DNA of 64,000 nt. It comes from CAVVUC01 sp963751395. Its GTDB lineage: Bacteria; Verrucomicrobiota; Verrucomicrobiia; Chthoniobacterales; Chthoniobacteraceae. Where the stretch lies: assembly GCA_963751395.1 (NCBI GenBank), contig CAVVUC010000004.1, positions 809,896-873,895 of the forward strand, written 5' to 3'. Shown here one piece after another: positions 56,991-64,000 of this stretch. The notes below the pieces were generated by a model. That model was not told the origin of the DNA, searched no databases, and saw only the letters and a list, made by a program, of their open reading frames with translations. Numbering within the stretch: the stretch's first letter is position 1; each line of letters begins with the position of its first letter. Both the position numbers and the translations under genes were made by a program.

Positions 56991-58736
56991 ATGAAACCAA
57001 CAGCCATCGCATTTGCATTCCTTTCCACGGTTGCACTTCTCCACGCCGCCGAGCCTTCATCCACAGGCCCTTTCAAACCGGAATGGGAGTCCTTGAAAAC
57101 CCACACCAATCCCGAATGGTTTCGTGACGCCAAGCTCGGCATCTACACCCACTGGGGACCGGTTACCGTCGGATGCGAGGATGCTCCCAAAGGTGGCGAG
57201 TGGTATGGCATGCAGATGTATCAGCGGAAGAATCCGATCTTTGAATGGCACAAGGAGAAGTTCGGGGATCAGAAGGAATTCGGTTACAAGAAAGTCATCC
57301 CGCTTTTCACCGCGCCGAAGTTCAACCCCGATGAGTGGGCGGACTTGTTTGTCAAAGCGGGAGCCAAATTCGCCGGGCCGGTCGCTGTGCATCACGACAA
57401 CTTTGCGCTCTGGGATTCCGCCGTCACTCCGTGGAACTCAGTGAAGATGGGGCCGAAGCGCGACATCACCGGCGAACTGGCCAGGGACTACAAGGCGCGC
57501 GGTCTGAAGTTCGTGCCGACGTTCCATCACGGTTTCGCCTGGCGATACTTCGAGCCCGCCTTCGAGTTCGACGCAGCCGACGGAAAAGATTTCCTGCTCT
57601 ACACCGAGCCGCACGGACCGAAGGATCCGCCCTCCGTCCGCTTCCAGGAACAATGGCTGGCGATGGTGATGGAGGTGGTCACGAAATACGAGCCGGACAT
57701 GATCTGGTTCGACTTCGAGTTGAACAAGGTCATCCAGCCCGAGTTCCAGCGACGGATGTTTGCCGACTATTACAACTGGGCGGCCGCCAAGGGGAAGGAA
57801 TCCGCCGTGGCCCACAAGTTCCGCGAGATTCACAAATACACCGGCATCCTCGACTTCGAGCGCGGGCGTGAGGACAAGCTGGTGCCTTATCCCTGGCTGA
57901 CCGACACCTCCCTTGGGCCGTGGTATAACCGGAACCTCGACCGCTACCGCACCACGGACAACCTGGTCCACATCTTCGCCGACATCGTTTCCAAGAACGG
58001 CTGCATGCTGCTCAACGTCGGCCCGAACGCGGACGGCTCCATTCCAGATCGCGCGAAAAAGATGCTGCTGGAATTCGGCGGCTGGATCCAGGTCAACGGC
58101 GAAGCGATCTACAGCACCCGCCCGTGGACGATTTTCGGCGAAGGCCCGACTCGCAGCGCGGGGGGCGGGTTCAGCGAAAACAAAGATCCCGTGTTCACCG
58201 CTGCCGACATCCGGTTCACCACCAAGGGAGATAACCTCTACGCCATCGCCCTCGGTTGGCCGGAGAACGGCAGGGTTGTGGTCAAGTCACTGGCGATCCC
58301 GGCAGGCAAGGTCAGCGCCGTTTCGCTTCTGGGCAGCGACGCCGTCTTGAAGTGGACGCAGACGGACGCCGCGTTGGAAGTCACCCTGCCCGACAAAAAA
58401 CCTTGCGACTACGCGGTGACGTTGAAGATCGTCGGCGGGAAATCTCTCCAGGCCATGTCTGTCCAGAAGACCGGGCCGCAGACCATTTGGTTCCGGCGAC
58501 CGGCGGGGAACTGGAACGAAGCCCTGCCGCTGGGCAACTCCGGTGCTAAGGAACCACATTCACAACCCGCCCTTGTTCACCCTGTGAAAAAGGCAGCCCA
58601 GCAACCCAAACTCGAGAAAGACGGCCGGCTGATCTCGATGGATGGCGCGCATGCTTTCGAGCACCGGAAGTATTCGGTCAACGTGGCCGTGCCGTTGGAA
58701 TGGAAGTCGTCGGGCACCGTCCAGAACAGCCCGTGA
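56991..58736 (+). CDS. GH29 alpha-L-fucosidase carrying a GH95 N-terminal scrap
   Basis: A 581-residue exported protein (signal peptide residues 1-20). GH29 features: WFRDAKLGIYTHWGPVTVG, AVHHDNFALWDS, nucleophile Asp241 in MIWFDFELN, and NGCMLLNVGP, then the usual beta-sandwich to about residue 490. Residues about 500-518 then read IWFRRPAGNWNEALPLGN, which is the N-terminal signature of GH95, and break off. The final 63 residues resemble nothing I know. This looks like a deletion that fused a GH29 gene to the first codons of a lost GH95 gene. The catalytic part is intact. Confidence 0.88.
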   Translation: MKPTAIAFAFLSTVALLHAAEPSSTGPFKPEWESLKTHTNPEWFRDAKLGIYTHWGPVTVGCEDAPKGGEWYGMQMYQRKNPIFEWHKEKFGDQKEFGYKKVIPLFTAPKFNPDEWADLFVKAGAKFAGPVAVHHDNFALWDSAVTPWNSVKMGPKRDITGELARDYKARGLKFVPTFHHGFAWRYFEPAFEFDAADGKDFLLYTEPHGPKDPPSVRFQEQWLAMVMEVVTKYEPDMIWFDFELNKVIQPEFQRRMFADYYNWAAAKGKESAVAHKFREIHKYTGILDFERGREDKLVPYPWLTDTSLGPWYNRNLDRYRTTDNLVHIFADIVSKNGCMLLNVGPNADGSIPDRAKKMLLEFGGWIQVNGEAIYSTRPWTIFGEGPTRSAGGGFSENKDPVFTAADIRFTTKGDNLYAIALGWPENGRVVVKSLAIPAGKVSAVSLLGSDAVLKWTQTDAALEVTLPDKKPCDYAVTLKIVGGKSLQAMSVQKTGPQTIWFRRPAGNWNEALPLGNSGAKEPHSQPALVHPVKKAAQQPKLEKDGRLISMDGAHAFEHRKYSVNVAVPLEWKSSGTVQNSP

Positions 58737-58767
58737 AGTCCATTCGTTTCATGGCAATCTGTTTGCG

Positions 58768-61626
58768 ATGCTCCTTGCGATGCAGGCCATGAGACGTTGC
58801 CCCTGGCTGCGGCTCCTTGCGGTGGCGCTGGTTCTGACCATGATGATGTCGGGACAGTTGGCGCTGGCGGCATCCGACAAAGTCACGGCGGTGAGTGCGC
58901 GGCTGGCGGCGGATGGACGCTCATTCACCGTTTCGGCACCCGGGTTCGATGGATTCCAAGCCGGTTGGTCGGCGACCATCGAGCGGGACGGTGGGGCACC
59001 GCGGGTGCTGGCCTCGGCGGAGGGTGTGGTGACGCCGGGACCGGTGACGACGATCCGATTTCCGAACGAGGACATCGAGCTTTTGTTCCAGCTTGAAACC
59101 CGGGCCGATGCGTCGGCAGTGCTGGCGCGGGCCGGCATCCGCAACACCGGTTCGACGCCAGTGAACTTCCTCTCGGCCGTGCCTGTGGATGCGAAGTGGA
59201 ACCTCCCCGAAATGCTGGACGGCTGGCTGGTAACGGGCTTGCATCCGATCACCCCCGTGGTGAACGCGCTGCGTGATGTTCGCCAGTCCGCGGGTCTTGC
59301 TGAAGTCTTTGAGTATGGCGGATGTTACAAGGGCGGGGAAGTGGGGTTCCTGTTCGGGCCGATGGGCGAGCCGGTGGCCTATGTGAGGGCCCATTTCCAG
59401 GGTGCCGAAGGGCGAAAGGTTGGCTTCAGGTTGGCGGCGGACATGAGCGGCGTGCAGGTGGACCCCGGCGAAACGCGCTGGAGCCAGCAAGTGATGTTGT
59501 TGTTTGAACCATCCCGGTCCGCGCTCCCTCGCTGGGCCGGCTGGGTGGGGAAATCCCATCAGGCCCGCGTCACCCGCCCGCCGCTGACGGGCTGGACCAG
59601 TTGGGGCCGGTTCGGGCAGCAGGTCACAGGAAAGGATGTGCTCGACCTCGCCGCCACTGTCCGCCGCAACCCAGGCCGGCTGCGCCCGGACGCGATCGTG
59701 CTGGATCGAGGCCATCAGTCCCGGGAAAACTTTCCGCTGGGACTGAACTCTTACGCGGACGCCATTGCCGCCGCCGGTGCGCGGTCTGGACTGATGCTGG
59801 AGTGGAACGAGACGAGCGACCCGCTTGAGGCTGTCGGGAATGCGGTGCGCGCCGGGTTCCGTTACCTGAAATTGAGCGGCATCACGCCGTGGCAGGAGAG
59901 TCAGAATCCCAAGCTCACCAGCTTCGAAGGGATGCGGCGCCAATACGCGGCGATTCGCGAGGCGGCCGGTCCGGACACTTACTTGCTGAACGCCAATCCA
60001 ATGCCCGATCGGGCCAGTGTCGGATTCATGGACGCCAGCCGGGTGGGAGACGACGCCACCCGCGACGGGCTGCGCGACACCATCGAGCAGGTGCTGCGTT
60101 CCTATCCGCTCAATGGCCGGTGGTTTGTTCTGGATCCCGACGTCTATTTCCTCGGCACGGACATCGCCAAAGCCAGCGAGATGGCGGGCGGCTGGCCGAT
60201 GGTGCGGACCTGGATGAGCCTGGTGGGGATGTCGTGCGGATCGGCGTTCACCTCGGATCCCCTGAACTGGGAGGGGTTCAAACCCCACTGGCGCAACTTT
60301 GAGGTGATGACTCCTCCGGCCAAAGAGCGAACCGAGGTGCTCGACCTGTGCGCCGACTGGCATTGGCCGCGGCTCGTCGGCCATCTGCGGCGCGAATGGG
60401 GCGAGGCGACCGTGGCCCTGTTGTGGAATCCGGGAAACAAGGAAAGAACTGTGGACCTGAACTTTGCCCGTGCCGGCATGGATTCTCGCCGGCGCTACGC
60501 CGTCTGGTCTTACTGGGACAACCGCTACCTCGGGCTGGCCCAGGAATTTTGGACCACGCCTCCGCTGGCTCCATCGGCTTCGCAGCACCTGCGCTTCACC
60601 CCGGTGTCCGGCTCGTCCGTGCCGGTGCTCATTGGCTCCAGCCTTCACATCTACTGCGGCGCGGCTGAAATCAAACAGGTGCGGAGCAGCCGCACGGCCA
60701 TGACGATTGAACTGACCGATGCCGGTGCCCGCGCCGGGGATTTGTTCATCTACAGCCGTTTCCAGCCCATCGTGAGGTCGGTGTCGGGTTTCGAGTTGAG
60801 CGCCATCGACGCAGCCGGGGAAAATGTCTGGCGCATCCGTCTGCGCGGCCGCCAGCCGGGAGGGACGCAGCGAATCGAGATGGCGATCCTCCTTCCGGTC
60901 ACCCGTCAGTGGTGGTTCTGGTCCATGATCGCCCTGGTGGTCGGCAGCCTCCTCATCGCCGTCTGGCGCTACGTGGCGTGGCTCCAACTCCAGCGCCGGC
61001 ACACGCTGTCGGAAGAACGCGCCCGGATTGCTCGCGACCTCCACGATGACCTTGGGGCCAACCTGTCCGAAATCGCCATGATCAGCGAGCTGGCGCAGGA
61101 CGAGTTGCCGCCCAACGACCCGTCGCGCCCGCCGCTCAATGAAATTTTCACCCGGGCCGAGGAGAACGTCCGACGTCTGGGCGAGATCGTCTGGGCCGTC
61201 AACCCGGCGAACGACACGCTGGAGCGCTTTGCCGGGTTCCTCTGCAAATTTGCCCAGGATTACCTGTCCCTGGCCGGCGTCCGCTGCCGCCTGGACCTGC
61301 CGGAAACACTACCGGCCATCCCGCTCAACTCGCTCCAGCGCCACAACCTCTTTCTCGCCGCCAAGGAGGCCATCCACAATGCCGTCCGCCACGGGGCCCC
61401 CTCCGAGGTCACCCTCCGCATCGCCGTGCGCGACCAGCAGATCGTCGTCACCGTCCAGGACAACGGCTGCGGCTTCGAGACGGCGGCGGTCGCGCCGCGC
61501 GGTCTTGCCAACCTGCGCAAGCGCCTGGAGCAGTTGGGCGGCACCTTCACGTGCGAGAGCCAGCCCGGCCATGGCGCAACCGTCGTTCTCACCGCACCAT
61601 TCAACTCTCCCAAACTGCCATCATGA
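58768..61626 (+). CDS. Sensor histidine kinase with exported GH27/GH36-like (clan GH-D) sensory barrel
   Basis: A 952-residue membrane kinase. Signal sequence to about residue 35; an N-terminal beta domain to about 265; then a barrel with clan GH-D landmarks: GWTSWG (Trp276), VLDRGHQ in place of IDDGW (Asp313), YLKLSG (368-370) where active enzymes have K-x-D, DASRVGDD (Asp428, acid/base region) and LDPDVYFLG (Asp456-Asp458). The nucleophile position is therefore Ser370. After a beta domain comes one membrane helix (about 713-736), HisKA_3 with His759 in ARDLHDDLG, and the ATPase motifs DNGCGF and RGLANLRKRL. No HAMP or PAS. The stop overlaps the response regulator start. Likely a glycan sensor; start codon uncertain by up to seven codons. 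Confidence 0.85.
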   Translation: MLLAMQAMRRCPWLRLLAVALVLTMMMSGQLALAASDKVTAVSARLAADGRSFTVSAPGFDGFQAGWSATIERDGGAPRVLASAEGVVTPGPVTTIRFPNEDIELLFQLETRADASAVLARAGIRNTGSTPVNFLSAVPVDAKWNLPEMLDGWLVTGLHPITPVVNALRDVRQSAGLAEVFEYGGCYKGGEVGFLFGPMGEPVAYVRAHFQGAEGRKVGFRLAADMSGVQVDPGETRWSQQVMLLFEPSRSALPRWAGWVGKSHQARVTRPPLTGWTSWGRFGQQVTGKDVLDLAATVRRNPGRLRPDAIVLDRGHQSRENFPLGLNSYADAIAAAGARSGLMLEWNETSDPLEAVGNAVRAGFRYLKLSGITPWQESQNPKLTSFEGMRRQYAAIREAAGPDTYLLNANPMPDRASVGFMDASRVGDDATRDGLRDTIEQVLRSYPLNGRWFVLDPDVYFLGTDIAKASEMAGGWPMVRTWMSLVGMSCGSAFTSDPLNWEGFKPHWRNFEVMTPPAKERTEVLDLCADWHWPRLVGHLRREWGEATVALLWNPGNKERTVDLNFARAGMDSRRRYAVWSYWDNRYLGLAQEFWTTPPLAPSASQHLRFTPVSGSSVPVLIGSSLHIYCGAAEIKQVRSSRTAMTIELTDAGARAGDLFIYSRFQPIVRSVSGFELSAIDAAGENVWRIRLRGRQPGGTQRIEMAILLPVTRQWWFWSMIALVVGSLLIAVWRYVAWLQLQRRHTLSEERARIARDLHDDLGANLSEIAMISELAQDELPPNDPSRPPLNEIFTRAEENVRRLGEIVWAVNPANDTLERFAGFLCKFAQDYLSLAGVRCRLDLPETLPAIPLNSLQRHNLFLAAKEAIHNAVRHGAPSEVTLRIAVRDQQIVVTVQDNGCGFETAAVAPRGLANLRKRLEQLGGTFTCESQPGHGATVVLTAPFNSPKLPS

Positions 61627-62255
61627 CCACGGGGACCGTCACTATTGCCATCGTCGAGGATAATTCCGGATTGCGCCGCAGCCTCGAAACCATGATCAAG
61701 CGCACGCCGGGGTTTCAGTGCGTCGGAGCCTTTGCCGACGGCGAGCAGGCCGTGGCATCCCTGCCGGCCCTGCGCCCGCAGGTGGTGCTCATGGACATCA
61801 ACCTGCCCGGCATGAACGGCGTCCAATGTGTCGCCCGGCTGACCCGCGACCTGCCCGACACCCAGATCATCATGATCACGATTTACGATGACACCGACGC
61901 GATCTTTGACTCGCTCGCAGCCGGTGCCGGCGGCTACCTGCTGAAACCCGTGCGATCCGCCCAACTCGTCGGCGCGATCAAGGAAATCCTCGCCGGGGGC
62001 GCTCCCATGTCCTCGAACATCGCGAGGCGGGTGGTGCAGACATTCAAAAAGCCGGCGGCAGCGGATGAACTGACGCAGCTCACCTCGCGCGAGAACTCGG
62101 TGCTGGAACTGCTGGCCAGGGGATTGTTGCAAAAGGAAATCGCCGCGCAACTGGACATCAGCTACTGGACGGTGCAGACCTACATCGCGCGGATTTACGA
62201 GAAGCTCCACGTCCATTCCCGCAGCCAGGCCGTCGCCAAATACTTCCGCAAGTGA
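61623..62255 (+). CDS. NarL/FixJ-family response regulator
   Basis: A 210-residue regulator. The receiver domain has IVEDNSGLRR, the phosphorylated Asp in VLMDINLPGMNG and the Lys in YLLKPVR. The LuxR-type helix-turn-helix is LTSRENSVLELLARGLLQKEI followed by LDISYWTVQTYIARIYEKL. The ATG overlaps the kinase stop (ATGA), so this is the kinase's cognate partner. The surrounding genes suggest it controls the fucosidase block; a hairpin-forming 8-bp inverted repeat follows 31 bases after its stop, before the next GH29. Confidence 0.94.
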   Translation: MTTGTVTIAIVEDNSGLRRSLETMIKRTPGFQCVGAFADGEQAVASLPALRPQVVLMDINLPGMNGVQCVARLTRDLPDTQIIMITIYDDTDAIFDSLAAGAGGYLLKPVRSAQLVGAIKEILAGGAPMSSNIARRVVQTFKKPAAADELTQLTSRENSVLELLARGLLQKEIAAQLDISYWTVQTYIARIYEKLHVHSRSQAVAKYFRK

Positions 62256-62286
62256 CCTCGTCTGGATGGGCGGGCGGTTTCCTCCC

Positions 62287-62306
62287 TGTCCCTAGTTTTA
62301 GGGACA
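62287..62306. promoter_or_regulatory. 8-bp inverted repeat upstream of GH29 gene
   Basis: TGTCCCTA-GTTT-TAGGGACA, two perfect 8-bp arms four bases apart, lies 38 bases before the start codon of the GH29 gene and just after the response regulator. NarL-type regulators bind short inverted repeats, so this is a candidate operator. A weak RNA hairpin is the alternative. Confidence 0.45.
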
Positions 62307-62344
62307 TGACTCTTTCTTCATGCAGCGCCACACTGCGTAAAAGA

Positions 62345-63772
62345 ATGAAATCATTACTCCTCCCCGTCGTCGCCGGCCTGTCCGTCAGCGTGGCCGCATT
62401 CGCCCAGCAACCCGCATCCCCATCCGCTCCCTCCACTCAATTCGGCGAAATGACCACGCTCGACAGCTTCGGCGGACCGTCCTCCGGAACTTACAAACCC
62501 ACCGAAGCCGAGAAGGCGCGCATCGCGTGGTGGCGCGACGCCAAGTTCGGTCTGTTCATGCACTGGGGGCTTTACTCGAAAATGGCCGGGTATTGGAAAG
62601 GCAAAAAAGTGGGCGGCGGCGAGTGGGCGTTGAAAATGCAAAAGCTCCCGATCGAGGAATACCGCGCGCTGGCGAAGGAGTTCAACCCGGTGAAGTTCAA
62701 CGCCAACGAATGGGTGCTGCTCGCCAAGTCGGCAGGCATGAAATACATCGTCATCACCAGCAAACACCATGACGGCTTCTCCATGTTCGGGACGAAGGTG
62801 ACGCCTTACAACATCGTGGACGCCACACCGTTCAAGCGCGACCCCATGAAGGAACTCAAGGAGGCATGCGACCGTCACGGGCTGAAGTTCGGCCTGTATT
62901 ATTCCCACGCCCAGGACTGGAACGAGCCGGACGGCTACGGCAACAACTGGTCGTGGCCCGGCTACCCGCGGAACATGGACAAGTATCTCGATGAAAAGGC
63001 CATTCCGCAGATCCGCGAGCTGTGCGAGAAATATCATCCCGCGATTCTCTGGTTCGACACCGCCGGCGAAATCACGCAGGCCCGCGCGGAGCAAATCTCC
63101 AAGATGGCGCGTGAACTGGTTCCCGGCATCCTCATCAACAGCCGCATTCAGCTGGGCAAGCCGCGCGGATTGCCCATCACCGACTTCGATGGCAGCGGCG
63201 ACAACGAAGCCTTTCCCCAGTATCACAACGTCCCCTGGGAACTCTGCGGCACGCTCAACAAGAGCTGGGCCTACAAAGAGTGGGACAAGGATTTCCGGCC
63301 CGTCAGCGAATTGCTCGGCCACCTGATCGACGCCGTGTCCAAGAACGGCAACTACCTGCTGAACGTGGGCCCGACTGCCGAAGGTGTCATTATTGAACCC
63401 TACGCATCGCGCCTGCGGGCGATGGGCGACTGGCTCAAGGTCAATGGCGAGGCGATCTACGGCTGCGGCGGCACGGCGTGGGGCACCGAGTTCGGCGACT
63501 ATCGCATGGTGGACGGCAAGCGGAAGTTCGTTGCTGCTCCCGCCAACTGGCGCTGCACGACCAAGCCCGGCAAGGTTTACATCCACATCCTCAACTGGCC
63601 GCAGGACGGAAAACTTGAGCTGCCCCCGCTGAAGGGGAAAGTCGCGAAGGCCCATCTGCTTGCGGACCCCGCCGCGACGGTCAAGGTCGAACAGCAGCCG
63701 GACAAAATCACGCTGACCCTGCCCGCAAAAGCCCCCGATCCGATCGCCTCGGTGGTGTGCCTGGACTTGTAA
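62345..63772 (+). CDS. Secreted alpha-L-fucosidase, GH29, fifth copy
   Basis: A 475-residue enzyme, the most compact GH29 in the window. Signal peptide residues 1-20 (cleavage near AFAQ). Landmarks: WWRDAKFGLFMHWGLYSK, ITSKHHDGFSMF, nucleophile Asp238 in ILWFDTAGE, and GNYLLNVGPTAEG. It ends shortly after a small beta-sandwich with no extra binding domain. It closely resembles the GH29 at 6833-8581 over the barrel. I start at the ATG of MKSLLLPVV; upstream in-frame codons are not protein-like. It follows the two-component pair on the same strand and precedes a GH95-type gene. Confidence 0.93.
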   Translation: MKSLLLPVVAGLSVSVAAFAQQPASPSAPSTQFGEMTTLDSFGGPSSGTYKPTEAEKARIAWWRDAKFGLFMHWGLYSKMAGYWKGKKVGGGEWALKMQKLPIEEYRALAKEFNPVKFNANEWVLLAKSAGMKYIVITSKHHDGFSMFGTKVTPYNIVDATPFKRDPMKELKEACDRHGLKFGLYYSHAQDWNEPDGYGNNWSWPGYPRNMDKYLDEKAIPQIRELCEKYHPAILWFDTAGEITQARAEQISKMARELVPGILINSRIQLGKPRGLPITDFDGSGDNEAFPQYHNVPWELCGTLNKSWAYKEWDKDFRPVSELLGHLIDAVSKNGNYLLNVGPTAEGVIIEPYASRLRAMGDWLKVNGEAIYGCGGTAWGTEFGDYRMVDGKRKFVAAPANWRCTTKPGKVYIHILNWPQDGKLELPPLKGKVAKAHLLADPAATVKVEQQPDKITLTLPAKAPDPIASVVCLDL

Positions 63773-63807
63773 ACCCAGCGCCTCCACCCGGCCACAGAAC
63801 CGAATGC

Positions 63808-64000
63808 ATGAACTTCTGTCCGTCACCCTCCATCCTTTTGTTGCTTGCAGGCTCCCTCTGGGCCACGGTTTCCACAGTTCCCGCAGCGGCCAGCCCCGAT
63901 GGGGGCAAGTCATACTGTCTCAGGGATAACCAGCCCGCACCGCTCGACCCCAAGGGCTGGGAAAACCACTCCTATCCGCTCGGCAACGGTCATTTCGGTG
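63808..64000 (+). CDS. GH95-type exo-glycosidase (N-terminal part, runs off window)
   Basis: Only 64 residues are visible. A signal peptide (residues 1-27, cleavage near PAAA) is followed by LRDNQPAPLDPKGWENHSYP and LGNGHFG, which corresponds to the GH95 N-terminal signature in which a Trp and an LPxGNG turn open the first beta domain. The spacing before the Trp is longer than in the complete GH95 at 54619. The start codon lies 35 bases after the GH29 stop. The family call rests on a short stretch. Confidence 0.65.
   Translation, partial: MNFCPSPSILLLLAGSLWATVSTVPAAASPDGGKSYCLRDNQPAPLDPKGWENHSYPLGNGHFG

Noticed and set aside
58921..61044. 707-codon minus-strand frame opposite the sensor kinase
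   Set aside because: Low-complexity Arg/His/Pro translation with no domain; the kinase frame is fully explained.

Overview
The window is GC-rich, gene-dense DNA from a free-living, polysaccharide-degrading bacterium. The mix of repeated alpha-L-fucosidases (GH29, GH95), a GH106 rhamnosidase, a DUF4450 protein, NarL-type sensor kinases and start codons mostly without a clear Shine-Dalgarno sequence suggests Verrucomicrobiota, perhaps Chthoniobacterales/Spartobacteria or Opitutae. That placement is inference from gene content; the window has no rRNA or other phylogenetic marker I can use. I see no tRNA or rRNA genes, CRISPR arrays or intact mobile elements.

Layout. 1-6.3 kb: the end of a polyphosphate kinase 2, a LysM lipoprotein, an EF-hand protein, an UPF0173 hydrolase, a transglutaminase-like membrane protein, and remnants of an IS5-type transposase and of kdpA. 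6.5-17.7 kb: a first saccharolytic block with two secreted GH29 fucosidases, an acyl esterase, a DUF4450 protein split by one frameshift, and an orphan multi-PAS histidine kinase. 17.7-44 kb: mostly housekeeping genes, namely purU, yqeY, ispD-M16 peptidase, a sufE-tatD-tcdA neighbourhood, a redoxin and a DsbD-like reductase, pgsA, an exopolysaccharide export set (outer-membrane barrel, Wzc-like kinase, Wza-like protein), hisI-trpE-trpG, a GH1 glucosidase with an EamA transporter, and lepA. The lepA copy reads as the family protein only if four single bases are removed. 44-64 kb: a second, larger saccharolytic block with a beta-propeller glycosidase, a DUF433/DUF5615 toxin-antitoxin pair, GH29, GH30, GH106, a beta-helix lyase-like protein, GH95, GH29, a sensor kinase and response regulator, GH29, and the start of another GH95-type protein running off the window.

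How it fits together. The two saccharolytic blocks carry secreted exo-glycosidases for fucose and rhamnose side chains plus backbone-active enzymes, but no SusCD pair and no sulfatase. This points to trimming of fucosylated and rhamnosylated, possibly non-sulfated, glycans in the periplasm or outside the cell. The most interesting gene is the sensor kinase at 58768-61626. Its exported half looks like a clan GH-D (GH27/GH36, alpha-galactosidase-type) barrel in which the catalytic nucleophile position of the K-x-D motif is Ser, while the acid/base region and the DPD motif remain. It is followed by one transmembrane helix, a HisKA_3/HATPase kinase and an overlapping NarL-type regulator. I read it as a glycosidase fold reused as a glycan sensor for the fucosidase locus. 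Several decayed or inserted sequences (IS5, DUF4338, kdpA, a short-chain dehydrogenase, a YidB-type protein, and a four-helix protein inside the trp operon) suggest a genome with substantial gene flux, although some frameshifts may be sequence errors.
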